Shown here in pieces: positions 1 to 9,342 of a stretch of DNA of 21,232 bases. The translations under genes and the position numbers were made by a program. Source of the stretch: Gammaproteobacteria bacterium (GTDB taxonomy: Bacteria > Pseudomonadota > Gammaproteobacteria > DRLM01). The stretch is from contig WFXX01000209.1 in NCBI GenBank assembly GCA_015490395.1, positions 1 to 21,232 of the forward strand, written 5' to 3'. Each line of letters begins with the position of its first letter. Within the stretch, counting starts at the first letter, position 1. Under the pieces are notes generated by a model, which was not told where the DNA came from, ran no database searches, and saw only the letters and a program-made list of their open reading frames with translations.

Positions 1-18
1 GGCCGAGGGGGAGGGCGC

Positions 19-822
19 ATGGTGCGCATCGGGATCAGCGGGGCCGCCGGGCGCATGGGCCGGGAGCTGGTGCGAGCCTGCCGGCAGGCGGAAGGGCTCG
101 AGCTCACGGCCGCGGTGGAGCGTCCGGCCAGCGAGGCGGTGGGGCGGGACGCCGGGGAGCTGGCCGGCGTCGGCCCCGTGGGGGTGCGGGTCTCCGGTAG
201 CCTACGGGAGGTGCTGGACGACTTCGACGTGCTGGTGGACTTCAGCGTCCCCGAGGCCAGCCTCAACCACCTGGCGCTCTGCGCCGCGGCGGGCCGGCCC
301 CTGGTGGTGGGCACCACCGGCCTGGAGGAGGCCCAGCGGCGGCGCTTCGCCGAAGCCGCCTCCGCGGTGCCCATCGTGCTGGCCCCCAACATGAGCGTGG
401 GGGTCAACCTCTGCCTCAAGCTCCTGGAGACCGCGGCCCGGGCCCTGGGCCTGGAGGCCGACGTGGAGGTGGTGGAGGCCCACCACCGGCACAAGGTGGA
501 CGCCCCCTCAGGGACCGCCTTGGCCATGGGGGAGGCGGTGGCCCGGGCCCGGGGCCAGCGCCTGCAGGAGGTGGCGGTCTGGCAGCGCTACGGGCTCGCC
601 GGCGAGCGCCCCCCGGGGGCCATCGGCTTTGCCACGGTGCGGGCCGGGGACATCGTGGGCGAGCACACGGTGCTCCTCGCCCTGGAAGGGGAGCGGGTGG
701 AGATCACCCACAAGGCCTCCAGCCGGGCCATCTTCGCCCGGGGGGCCCTGCGGGCGGCCCGCTGGGTGGCCGGCCGGCCTCCCGGCCTCTACGACATGCA
801 GGACGTCTTGGGCCTGCGCTGA
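19..822 (+). CDS. dapB: 4-hydroxy-tetrahydrodipicolinate reductase
   Basis: Cytoplasmic enzyme that reduces the DapA product with NAD(P)H in the diaminopimelate/lysine pathway, supplying peptidoglycan and lysine. The 267-residue product has the usual family length (E. coli is about 273). The N-terminal Rossmann motif GAAGRMGR lies at residues 8-15. An ER pair at 34-35 matches the cofactor-selecting pair of E. coli DapB. VGTTG at 97-101 and the signature EAHHRHKVDAPSGTA starting at 153 are present; H155 and K159 correspond to the catalytic His and Lys. The ATG start is preceded by a purine-rich GGGGGAGGG. In related genomes dnaJ commonly lies just upstream, but that is outside the window. The gene ends 134 bases before carA, with a 6-bp GC hairpin (825-830/835-840, loop TTGG) directly after the stop and no T-tract. 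The family call is secure. Confidence 0.97.
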   Translation: MVRIGISGAAGRMGRELVRACRQAEGLELTAAVERPASEAVGRDAGELAGVGPVGVRVSGSLREVLDDFDVLVDFSVPEASLNHLALCAAAGRPLVVGTTGLEEAQRRRFAEAASAVPIVLAPNMSVGVNLCLKLLETAARALGLEADVEVVEAHHRHKVDAPSGTALAMGEAVARARGQRLQEVAVWQRYGLAGERPPGAIGFATVRAGDIVGEHTVLLALEGERVEITHKASSRAIFARGALRAARWVAGRPPGLYDMQDVLGLR

Positions 823-830
823 GCCCGGGC

Positions 831-860
831 TTGGGCCCGGCGGGGTGCTTGGGCTAGAAT
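831..860 (+). promoter_or_regulatory. Possible sigma-70 promoter for carA
   Basis: TTGGGC (831-836), an 18-base spacer and TAGAAT (855-860) lie in the dapB-carA gap. Transcription would start near 867, giving a leader of about 90 bases. The leader holds a 7-bp hairpin (904-910/917-923) with loop GAGGAG. No ATG- or GTG-started leader peptide and no obvious ArgR box was seen. The -35 element is only half-consensus, so the call rests mainly on the -10 and its position. Confidence 0.45.
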
Positions 861-956
861 CCGCCGCCGGCATCCGGGGGGTCACCCACCGTCACTTGAC
901 CGTCGCCGGCGAGGAGGCCGGCGGCCGTTGGCGCGCGCATCGTCTCGGAGGACCCT

Positions 957-2129
957 TTGCGGCAGGCAGCGCTCTTGGCCCTGGAGGACGGGACGGTCTT
1001 CCGGGGCGAGTCCGTGGGAGCCCCCGGCCGGGCGGCCGGGGAGGTGGTGTTCAACACCGCCATGACCGGCTATCAGGAGATCCTCACCGACCCCTCCTAC
1101 CGGCGCCAGATCGTCACCCTCACCTATCCGCACATCGGCAACGTGGGCGCCAATCCCGAGGACGAGGAGGCTGGCGCGGTGCACGCCGCGGGCCTGGTGA
1201 TCCGGGACCTGCCCCTGCGCCACAGCAGCTGGCGGGCTCGGGAGGATCTGGGCAGCTACCTGCGCCGCCACGGCGTGGTCGCCCTGGCTGGCATCGACAC
1301 CCGGCGCCTGACCCGGATCCTGCGCGAGCGGGGGGCCCAGCGGGGCTGCTTGGTGGCCGGCGAGGCGGCCGAGGCCCCCGCAGCCGGCGAGGCGGCGGTG
1401 GCCGAGGCCCGGGCTTTTCCCGGCCTAGCTGGGATGGACCTGGCCCGGGAGGTGAGCACCCCGGGCCCCTACACTTGGTTGGAGGGGGGCTGGGTGCCCG
1501 GCGTGGGCTATGCGGAGCCCCCGCGGCCCGGGCAGGAGCGCCTGCCCTGGCACGTGGTGGCCTACGATTTCGGGGTCAAGCGCAATATCCTGCGCCTGCT
1601 GGTGGACCGGGGCTGCCGCCTCACCGTGGTCCCGGCCGCCACCCCCGCCCGAGAGGTCCTGGCCCTGGACCCCGACGGGGTCTTCCTCTCCAACGGCCCG
1701 GGTGACCCCGAGCCCTGCCGCTACGCCATCGAGGCCATCCGCGCCTTCCTGGACGCGGGCCTGCCCCTGTTCGGCATCTGCCTGGGGCACCAGCTCCTGG
1801 GCCTGGCCGCGGGGGCGCGGACGGTGAAGATGAAGTTCGGCCACCACGGGGCCAACCACCCGGTGCTGGAGCTCGAGACCGGTCGGGTGCTCATCACCAG
1901 CCAGAACCACGGCTTTGCCGTGGACGAGGCTAGCCTCCCGGAGGGGGTGCGCCCCACCCACCGCTCCCTCTTCGACGGCAGCCTCCAGGGCCTGGCCTTC
2001 GAGGACCGGCCTGCCTTCGGCTTCCAAGGCCATCCCGAGGCCAGCCCCGGTCCGCACGATGCCGCCCACCTCTTCGACCGCTTCGTGGAGGCCGTGCGCG
2101 CCCGCCGGGCGGAGGCTCGAGGGGGGTAG
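957..2129 (+). CDS. carA: Carbamoyl-phosphate synthase small (glutaminase) subunit
   Basis: Hydrolyses glutamine and passes ammonia through a tunnel to CarB to make carbamoyl phosphate for pyrimidines and arginine. The product is 390 residues (E. coli 382). The N-terminal CPSase small domain spans about 1-150, including FNTAMTGYQEILTDPSY near 32-48. A class I glutamine amidotransferase domain follows at about 198-385, with SNGPGDP at 245-251, nucleophile C275 in GICLGH, and H359 and E361 in QGHPEAS. The start is a TTG, chosen because GGAGG (947-951) sits 5 bases upstream and the sequence aligns with the family from the first residues. Residues 134-151 are an Ala/Glu-rich segment made of two similar nine-residue units. 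carB follows after 10 bases, so the two subunits are surely co-transcribed. Confidence 0.97.
   Translation: MRQAALLALEDGTVFRGESVGAPGRAAGEVVFNTAMTGYQEILTDPSYRRQIVTLTYPHIGNVGANPEDEEAGAVHAAGLVIRDLPLRHSSWRAREDLGSYLRRHGVVALAGIDTRRLTRILRERGAQRGCLVAGEAAEAPAAGEAAVAEARAFPGLAGMDLAREVSTPGPYTWLEGGWVPGVGYAEPPRPGQERLPWHVVAYDFGVKRNILRLLVDRGCRLTVVPAATPAREVLALDPDGVFLSNGPGDPEPCRYAIEAIRAFLDAGLPLFGICLGHQLLGLAAGARTVKMKFGHHGANHPVLELETGRVLITSQNHGFAVDEASLPEGVRPTHRSLFDGSLQGLAFEDRPAFGFQGHPEASPGPHDAAHLFDRFVEAVRARRAEARGG
1356..1409 (+). repeat. In-frame 27-bp imperfect tandem repeat inside carA
   Basis: Two 27-base units (1356-1382 and 1383-1409) share an identical 13-base start, GCCGGCGAGGCGG, and encode AGEAAEAPA followed by AGEAAVAEA (CarA residues 134-151). 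The segment lies between the N-terminal domain and ARAFPG, where family members vary. It could be a duplication or simply low-complexity Ala/Glu coding at high GC. Confidence 0.5.
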
Positions 2130-2139
2130 GGGCCTGAGC

Positions 2140-5366
<3,227 letters not shown>

Positions 5367-5370
<4 letters not shown>

Positions 5371-5846
5371 CCGCCAGGACACCCATCACCGCCAAGGGCG
5401 CGGAGCGGCTCCGTCAGGAGCTGCAGCGCCTCAAGAGCGTGGAACGGCCCCGGGTCATCCAGGCCATCGCCGAGGCCCGGGCACACGGGGACTTGCGCGA
5501 GAATGCCGAGTACCAGGCCGCCCGGGAGCAGCAGGCCTTCATCGAGGGGCGCATCTCCGAGCTGGAGGCCCAGCTCGCCTCGGCCCAGATCATCGACGTC
5601 AGCCGTCTGGATGCCGGGGGCAAGGTGGTCTTCGGGGCCACCGTGGACCTGATTGACGAGGAGACCGGCGAGCAAGTCACCTATCAGATCGTGGGGGATC
5701 TGGAGGCGGACATTGCCGAAGGACGCATCGCCATCAGCTCCCCCATCGCCCGGGCCCTCATCGGCAAGAGCGAGGGCGACATCGCCACGGTGCAGGCCCC
5801 GCGGGGTGAGCGCACCTTCGAGATCGTGGCGGTGCGCTACGAGTAG
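5367..5846 (+). CDS. greA: Transcription elongation factor GreA
   Basis: Binds the RNA polymerase secondary channel and stimulates cleavage of backtracked transcripts. The 159-residue product (E. coli 158) has the N-terminal antiparallel coiled coil (about 1-75) with tip motif AHGDLRENAEYQAA at 39-52. D42 and E45 are the acidic tip residues that coordinate the catalytic metal. A C-terminal FKBP-like domain (about 80-159) contains SPIARALIGKSEGD. The ATG at 5367 overlaps the carB stop by four bases and has CAGGAG (5353-5358) 8 bases upstream. An in-frame GTG at 5358 would lie inside that ribosome-binding site and is less likely. Translational coupling to carB is probable. Confidence 0.97.
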
Positions 5847-5930
5847 CCCCGCCGTGCCCGCCCGTGCTGCCGCCGAGGCGACGATGCGCGGCCCCTGGGA
5901 GGCGCTGGGCGTCGGCCTGCGGGCGGAGTC

Positions 5931-5977
5931 GGCTTCCCGTGCCGGGAGCCCTCGCCGTTGGCTCCGGTACGGGTTTT
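5931..5977 (+). terminator. greA: Possible terminator region between convergent greA and yhbY
   Basis: Two competing hairpins share the arm CCGGGAGCC at 5942-5950. It can pair backwards with 5931-5939 (loop TGC, one bulge), or forwards with GGCTCCGG at 5960-5967, after which TACGGGTTTT follows. The second is weakly terminator-like for greA, but the T-tract is short and displaced by six bases. No good T-tract is seen in the yhbY direction. Confidence 0.3.
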
Positions 5978-6279
5978 CAGGGCGGGGGGAGCAAGATGCG
6001 CGGCTCCTCGCGCCTCGGCCGGTAGAGGAGGGCCGTGTGGCCGATGCGTAGCACCAGGGCTGCCCCAGTGGCCTGGCAGAGGCGCGCCACGAGGGCGTCG
6101 CGGGTCTTGCGGTCGCCAGCGCGCACCTTGACCTTGACTAGCTCGTGATGCTCCAGGGCTTGGTCCAGTTCCCGCAGCACCGCCTCGCTGGCACCGGACG
6201 CGCCCAGGCGTACCACCGGCTTGAGCCGGTGGCCGAGGGCTCGCAGGTGACGCTTTTGCTGCTCGCTGAGTTCTACCAT
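5977..6279 (-). CDS. yhbY: Ribosome assembly RNA-binding protein YhbY (CRM domain)
   Basis: Small protein of the CRS1/YhbY (CRM) RNA-binding family, associated with pre-50S ribosomal particles in E. coli. The 100-residue product aligns with E. coli YhbY (97 residues) end to end: an SEQQKRHLRALGHRLKPVV-like N-terminus, the loop GASGASE corresponding to the family's GxxG-type loop, then ALEHHELVKVKV (about residues 41-52) and LYRP near 88-91. The ATG at 6279 was chosen from this alignment. The open frame runs upstream to 6399, but the extra residues are Pro/Arg/Gly-rich and unlike the family. The gene is convergent with greA and divergent from the small ORF and rlmE, the standard arrangement in this gene neighbourhood. 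Only a weak GAG is visible as a ribosome-binding site. Confidence 0.95.
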   Translation of the reverse strand: MVELSEQQKRHLRALGHRLKPVVRLGASGASEAVLRELDQALEHHELVKVKVRAGDRKTRDALVARLCQATGAALVLRIGHTALLYRPRREEPRILLPPP

Positions 6280-6403
6280 GACCGGATCTCGCACCCGGCA
6301 TCCGTCCCCCGGCCGGCCCGGCGGGGTGGGCGGGCAGGATAGCACGAGCGGGCGCGCATCCCGACGCTCCGGCTTCGGGGTGGGGCCTAGTCCCCTCAAT
6401 CCG

Positions 6404-6574
6404 GTGAAGCTGGAGGCGGCCCTGCTGCTAGCGGTGGGCCTGCCCCTGGCCCTGGTCAGCGAGGGTCTGCTGCTGCCCCTGGCCTACGGCCTGGCAGGGG
6501 CCGCCTGGGTGGCTTGGCGGGCCTGGCACTTAGCCCGCCGGGCCGGAGAGGACGGGGATGGTCGGGCCTGTTAG
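6404..6574 (+). CDS. Hypothetical small membrane protein, 56 residues
   Basis: No family is recognised. From a GTG at 6404 the frame reads MKLEAALLLAVGLPLALV and then a second hydrophobic stretch, about residues 5-19 and 23-40, separated by SEG. The tail is basic then acidic (RAWHLARRAGEDGDG), as in a small membrane protein with a cytoplasmic C-terminus. About 80% of third codon positions are G or C and Leu is nearly always CTG, as in the neighbouring genes. The frame stays open back to an ATG at 6278, but residues encoded before 6404 are Pro/Gly/Ser-rich and look non-coding. There is no clear Shine-Dalgarno, which is the main weakness. The stop lies 2 bases before the rlmE GTG, so translation could couple to rlmE. 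It may instead be a chance open frame. Confidence 0.5.
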   Translation: MKLEAALLLAVGLPLALVSEGLLLPLAYGLAGAAWVAWRAWHLARRAGEDGDGRAC

Positions 6575-6576
6575 AG

Positions 6577-7212
6577 GTGGGCAGGCGCAAGCAAGGCACT
6601 GTGGGCAGCAGCCGGTGCTGGCTGGAGCGCCAGGCCCGGGACCCCTACGTGCGCCGGGCCCGGGAGGAGGGCTACCGCTCCCGGGCAGCCTACAAGCTGT
6701 TGGAACTGGACCGGCGCCACCGCCTACTGCGCCCGGGGATGACCGTGGTGGACCTGGGGGCGTCCCCGGGGGGCTGGTCCCAGGTGGCCGCCCGCCGGGT
6801 GGGTCGCCGCGGCCGGGTGGTGGCCCTGGACCTGCTTCCCATGGATCCCATCCCAGGGGTGACCTTCATCCAGGGCGACTTCCGGGAGGAGGGTCCCCTG
6901 CGTGCCCTGCTGGAGGCGGTGGATGGGCGCGCGGTGGACCTGGTGCTCTCCGACATGGCCCCCAATCTCTCCGGCCTGCGGGCGGTGGACCAGCCCCGGG
7001 TCATGCACCTGGCCGAGCTGGCCCTGGAGCTGGCGAGGCAGGTGCTGCGCCCGGGAGGGGCGCTGCTGGTCAAGGCCTTCCAGGGCGAGGGCCTGGATGC
7101 CTACCGCGACGAGCTAAGATCCTGTTTCGAAAAGGTGATCCACGCCAAGCCCCAGGCCTCGCGGGCCGCCTCCCGGGAGCTCTATCTCCTGGCGCTGAAC
7201 TACGTTTTGTAA
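6577..7212 (+). CDS. rlmE: 23S rRNA (uridine-2'-O)-methyltransferase RlmE (FtsJ/RrmJ)
   Basis: Methylates the 2'-OH of U2552 (E. coli numbering) in the 23S rRNA A-loop of 50S particles, using S-adenosylmethionine. The product is 211 residues from the GTG at 6577 (E. coli 209). The SAM motif VVDLGASPGGWSQ lies at 57-69. The K-D-K-E catalytic tetrad falls at K40, D126, K166 and E201, each exactly +2 from E. coli K38, D124, K164 and E199. SDMAPNLSG is at 125-133. The GTG was chosen because it reproduces the family's short basic N-terminus; the in-frame TTG at 6514 would add 21 unrelated residues. No strong ribosome-binding site precedes it, so coupling to the upstream small ORF (2-base gap) may supply initiation. 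It is followed by ftsH, as in many proteobacteria. Confidence 0.95.
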   Translation: MGRRKQGTVGSSRCWLERQARDPYVRRAREEGYRSRAAYKLLELDRRHRLLRPGMTVVDLGASPGGWSQVAARRVGRRGRVVALDLLPMDPIPGVTFIQGDFREEGPLRALLEAVDGRAVDLVLSDMAPNLSGLRAVDQPRVMHLAELALELARQVLRPGGALLVKAFQGEGLDAYRDELRSCFEKVIHAKPQASRAASRELYLLALNYVL

Positions 7213-7229
7213 TAAGGTCTAAGCTAAAG

Positions 7230-7251
7230 GCGACGGCCATGGGGCCGTTGC
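7230..7251 (+). promoter_or_regulatory. Hairpin in the ftsH leader
   Basis: GCGACGGCC (7230-7238) pairs with GGCCGTTGC (7243-7251) over 9 bp including one G-T, with loop ATGG. There is no T-tract after it, so it is not a convincing terminator for rlmE. It lies 40 bases before the ftsH start. No heat-shock (sigma-32) promoter match was found in this gap, although ftsH is sigma-32-controlled in E. coli. Confidence 0.4.
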
Positions 7252-7290
7252 AGGAGATACCGCGAGGACCCAACCGAAGAGGTGCCGACC

Positions 7291-9228
7291 TTGAGCGACA
7301 TGGCGAAAAACCTCATCCTGTGGGTGGTCATCGCGGTGGTGCTGATGTCTGTGTTCAACAGCTTCGGGCCTCCGCAGGTCGCCTCCAGGCAGCTCCCGTA
7401 CTCGGACTTCATCCAGGAGGTGCGTGACGGGCGGGTCACCGAGGTGACCATCCAGGGCCGCACCATCCGCGGCGAGCGGCTGGGCGGTGAGAAGTTCATC
7501 ACCTACAGCCCGGGTGATCCGGGCTTGGTGGGTGAGCTGCTGGACCACGGGGTGGTCATCAAGGCCCGACCGCAGGAGCAGCAGAGCCTGCTGATGCAGG
7601 TCTTCATCTCCTGGTTCCCCATGCTGCTGCTCATCGCCGTGTGGATCTTCTTCATGCGGCAGATGCAGGGCGGCGGCGGGGGCCGGGGCGCCATGTCCTT
7701 CGGCCGTAGCCGGGCCCGCCTGCATAGCGAGGACCAGGTGAAGGTCACTTTCAACGACGTCGCCGGTGTGGAGGAGGCCAAGGAGGAGGTGGCCGAGCTG
7801 GTGGAGTTCCTCCGGGATCCCTCCAAGTTCCAGCGCCTGGGCGGCAAGATCCCCCGCGGGGTGCTCATGGTGGGCCCGCCGGGGACCGGGAAGACGCTCC
7901 TGGCCAAGGCCATTGCGGGCGAGGCCAAGGTGCCCTTCTTCACCATCTCCGGCTCGGACTTCGTGGAGATGTTCGTGGGCGTGGGCGCGGCCCGGGTGCG
8001 CGACCTCTTCGAGCAGGCCAAGAAGCATGCCCCCTGCATCATCTTCATCGATGAGATCGATGCCGTGGGCCGGCACCGTGGCGCGGGCATCGGCGGCGGC
8101 CACGACGAGCGGGAGCAGACCCTCAACCAGCTCCTGGTGGAGATGGACGGCTTCGAGGGCTCGGAGGGCATCATCGTCATCGCTGCCACCAACCGCCCTG
8201 ACGTGCTGGATCCGGCCTTGCTGCGCCCTGGCCGCTTCGATCGTCAGGTGGTGGTGCCTCTGCCGGACGTGCGGGGTCGGGAGCAGATCCTGCGGGTGCA
8301 CATGCGCAAGGTGCCTCTCGCTGAGGATGTCGATCCCAAGGTCATCGCCCGGGGCACCCCTGGCTTCTCGGGGGCGGATCTGGCCAACCTGGTGAACGAG
8401 GCCGCCCTCTTCGCCGCGCGAGCCAACAAGCGCCTGGTGGACATGGGCGATTTCGAGAAGGCCAAGGACAAGATCATGATGGGCGCCGAGCGCCGGTCCA
8501 TGGCCATGAGCGAGGAGGAGAAGCGTCTGACCGCCTACCACGAGGCCGGCCATGCCATCGTGGGGCTGCTGGTGCCGGCCCATGACCCGGTGCACAAGGT
8601 CACCATCATCCCCCGCGGACGGGCCCTGGGGGTGACCATGTTCCTGCCGGAGGAGGACCGGCACAGCTACAGCAAGCAGCGCCTGGAGAGCCAGATCTCC
8701 AGCATGATGGGTGGCCGGGTGGCCGAGGAGCTCATCTTCGGCCCCGAGGCGGTGACCACCGGCGCGGCCAACGACATCCAGCGCGCCACGGAGATCGCGC
8801 GCAACATGGTCACCAAGTGGGGCCTGTCCGAGAGGCTGGGGCCGCTGACCTACGCGGACGAGGAGGGCGAGGTCTTCCTGGGCCATGCCATCACCCAGCA
8901 CAAGATGGTCTCTGACGAGACCGCCAAGGCCATCGACGAGGAGGTGCGCCGCATCGTGGACCGCAACTACGCGCGGGCCAAGCAGCTCCTCCAGAAGAAC
9001 CTGGACAAGCTCCACGCCATGGCCGAGGCCCTCATGAAGTACGAGACCATCGACGCGGAGCAGATCGAGGACATCATGGCCGGCCGCGAGCCGCGCCCAC
9101 CCCGGGACTGGGGCAGCCCGGACTCCACCGGCCGGCCGCCCGCCCAGGCCGCCGGTGAGGAGGAGCGCCCGGCCGGCGACGGGGGTGAGGGCGAGGAGGG
9201 CCTGGGTCGGCCAGCCGGCCAGCACTGA
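7291..9228 (+). CDS. ftsH: ATP-dependent zinc metalloprotease FtsH
   Basis: Hexameric inner-membrane AAA+ protease that degrades misfolded membrane proteins and regulators such as LpxC and sigma-32 in E. coli. The product is 645 residues. Two membrane segments (about 7-23 and 109-124) flank a periplasmic domain. Walker A GPPGTGKT is at 195-202, Walker B FIDEID at 252-257, and the arginine-finger region RPGRFDR at 312-318. The zinc site HEAGH is at 417-421 with third ligand D495; these positions equal those of E. coli FtsH. The TTG at 7291 was chosen because AAGAGG (7277-7282) lies 8 bases upstream. The GTG at 7282 overlaps that site, and the ATG at 7300, matching the E. coli start, is too far from it. 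After about residue 600 the tail is Gly/Glu/Pro-rich and not conserved. A strong terminator follows. Confidence 0.98.
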   Translation: MSDMAKNLILWVVIAVVLMSVFNSFGPPQVASRQLPYSDFIQEVRDGRVTEVTIQGRTIRGERLGGEKFITYSPGDPGLVGELLDHGVVIKARPQEQQSLLMQVFISWFPMLLLIAVWIFFMRQMQGGGGGRGAMSFGRSRARLHSEDQVKVTFNDVAGVEEAKEEVAELVEFLRDPSKFQRLGGKIPRGVLMVGPPGTGKTLLAKAIAGEAKVPFFTISGSDFVEMFVGVGAARVRDLFEQAKKHAPCIIFIDEIDAVGRHRGAGIGGGHDEREQTLNQLLVEMDGFEGSEGIIVIAATNRPDVLDPALLRPGRFDRQVVVPLPDVRGREQILRVHMRKVPLAEDVDPKVIARGTPGFSGADLANLVNEAALFAARANKRLVDMGDFEKAKDKIMMGAERRSMAMSEEEKRLTAYHEAGHAIVGLLVPAHDPVHKVTIIPRGRALGVTMFLPEEDRHSYSKQRLESQISSMMGGRVAEELIFGPEAVTTGAANDIQRATEIARNMVTKWGLSERLGPLTYADEEGEVFLGHAITQHKMVSDETAKAIDEEVRRIVDRNYARAKQLLQKNLDKLHAMAEALMKYETIDAEQIEDIMAGREPRPPRDWGSPDSTGRPPAQAAGEEERPAGDGGEGEEGLGRPAGQH

Positions 9229-9245
9229 GCCGGTCGGGGTGGTGG

Positions 9246-9278
9246 AAGGGGGCGCCGCGGGGCGCCCCCTTTCCTTTT
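9246..9278 (+). terminator. ftsH: Intrinsic terminator after ftsH
   Basis: An 11-bp stem, AAGGGGGCGCC (9246-9256) with GGCGCCCCCTT (9261-9271), has a GCGG tetraloop and runs into TCCTTTT. It begins 18 bases after the ftsH stop. This is the clearest rho-independent terminator in the window and separates ftsH from folP. Confidence 0.82.
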
Positions 9279-9342
9279 GGGCTGCCTGGCGGCTAGGCTG
9301 GTGCGCCGTGGCATGGCAGGCGCCGGAGGAGGCCTCGCGAGC

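Noticed and set aside
629..1705. 358-codon plus-strand frame bridging dapB and carA
   Set aside because: Gly/Pro/Arg-rich product with no recognisable motif, overlapping two confident genes in another frame.
6336..6341. Minus-strand TATCCT as a -10 for yhbY
   Set aside because: No -35-like hexamer at 16-18 bases and a single weak hexamer; too little to call a promoter.
6278..6403. Upstream extension of the small membrane ORF to an ATG at 6278
   Set aside because: Encoded residues are Pro/Gly/Ser/Arg-rich, and the ATG is merely the palindromic CATG shared with the yhbY start on the other strand.
7196..7225. TGAACT-18-TAAGCT as an ftsH promoter, or a sigma-32 site
   Set aside because: Both hexamers are poor matches, and no CTTGAA...CCCCAT pattern was found in the rlmE-ftsH gap.
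9277..9282. TTGGGC upstream of folP as a -35 element
   Set aside because: The only -10-like box, TAGGCT, is 11 bases away, far from the required spacing, and the hexamer overlaps the ftsH terminator tail.
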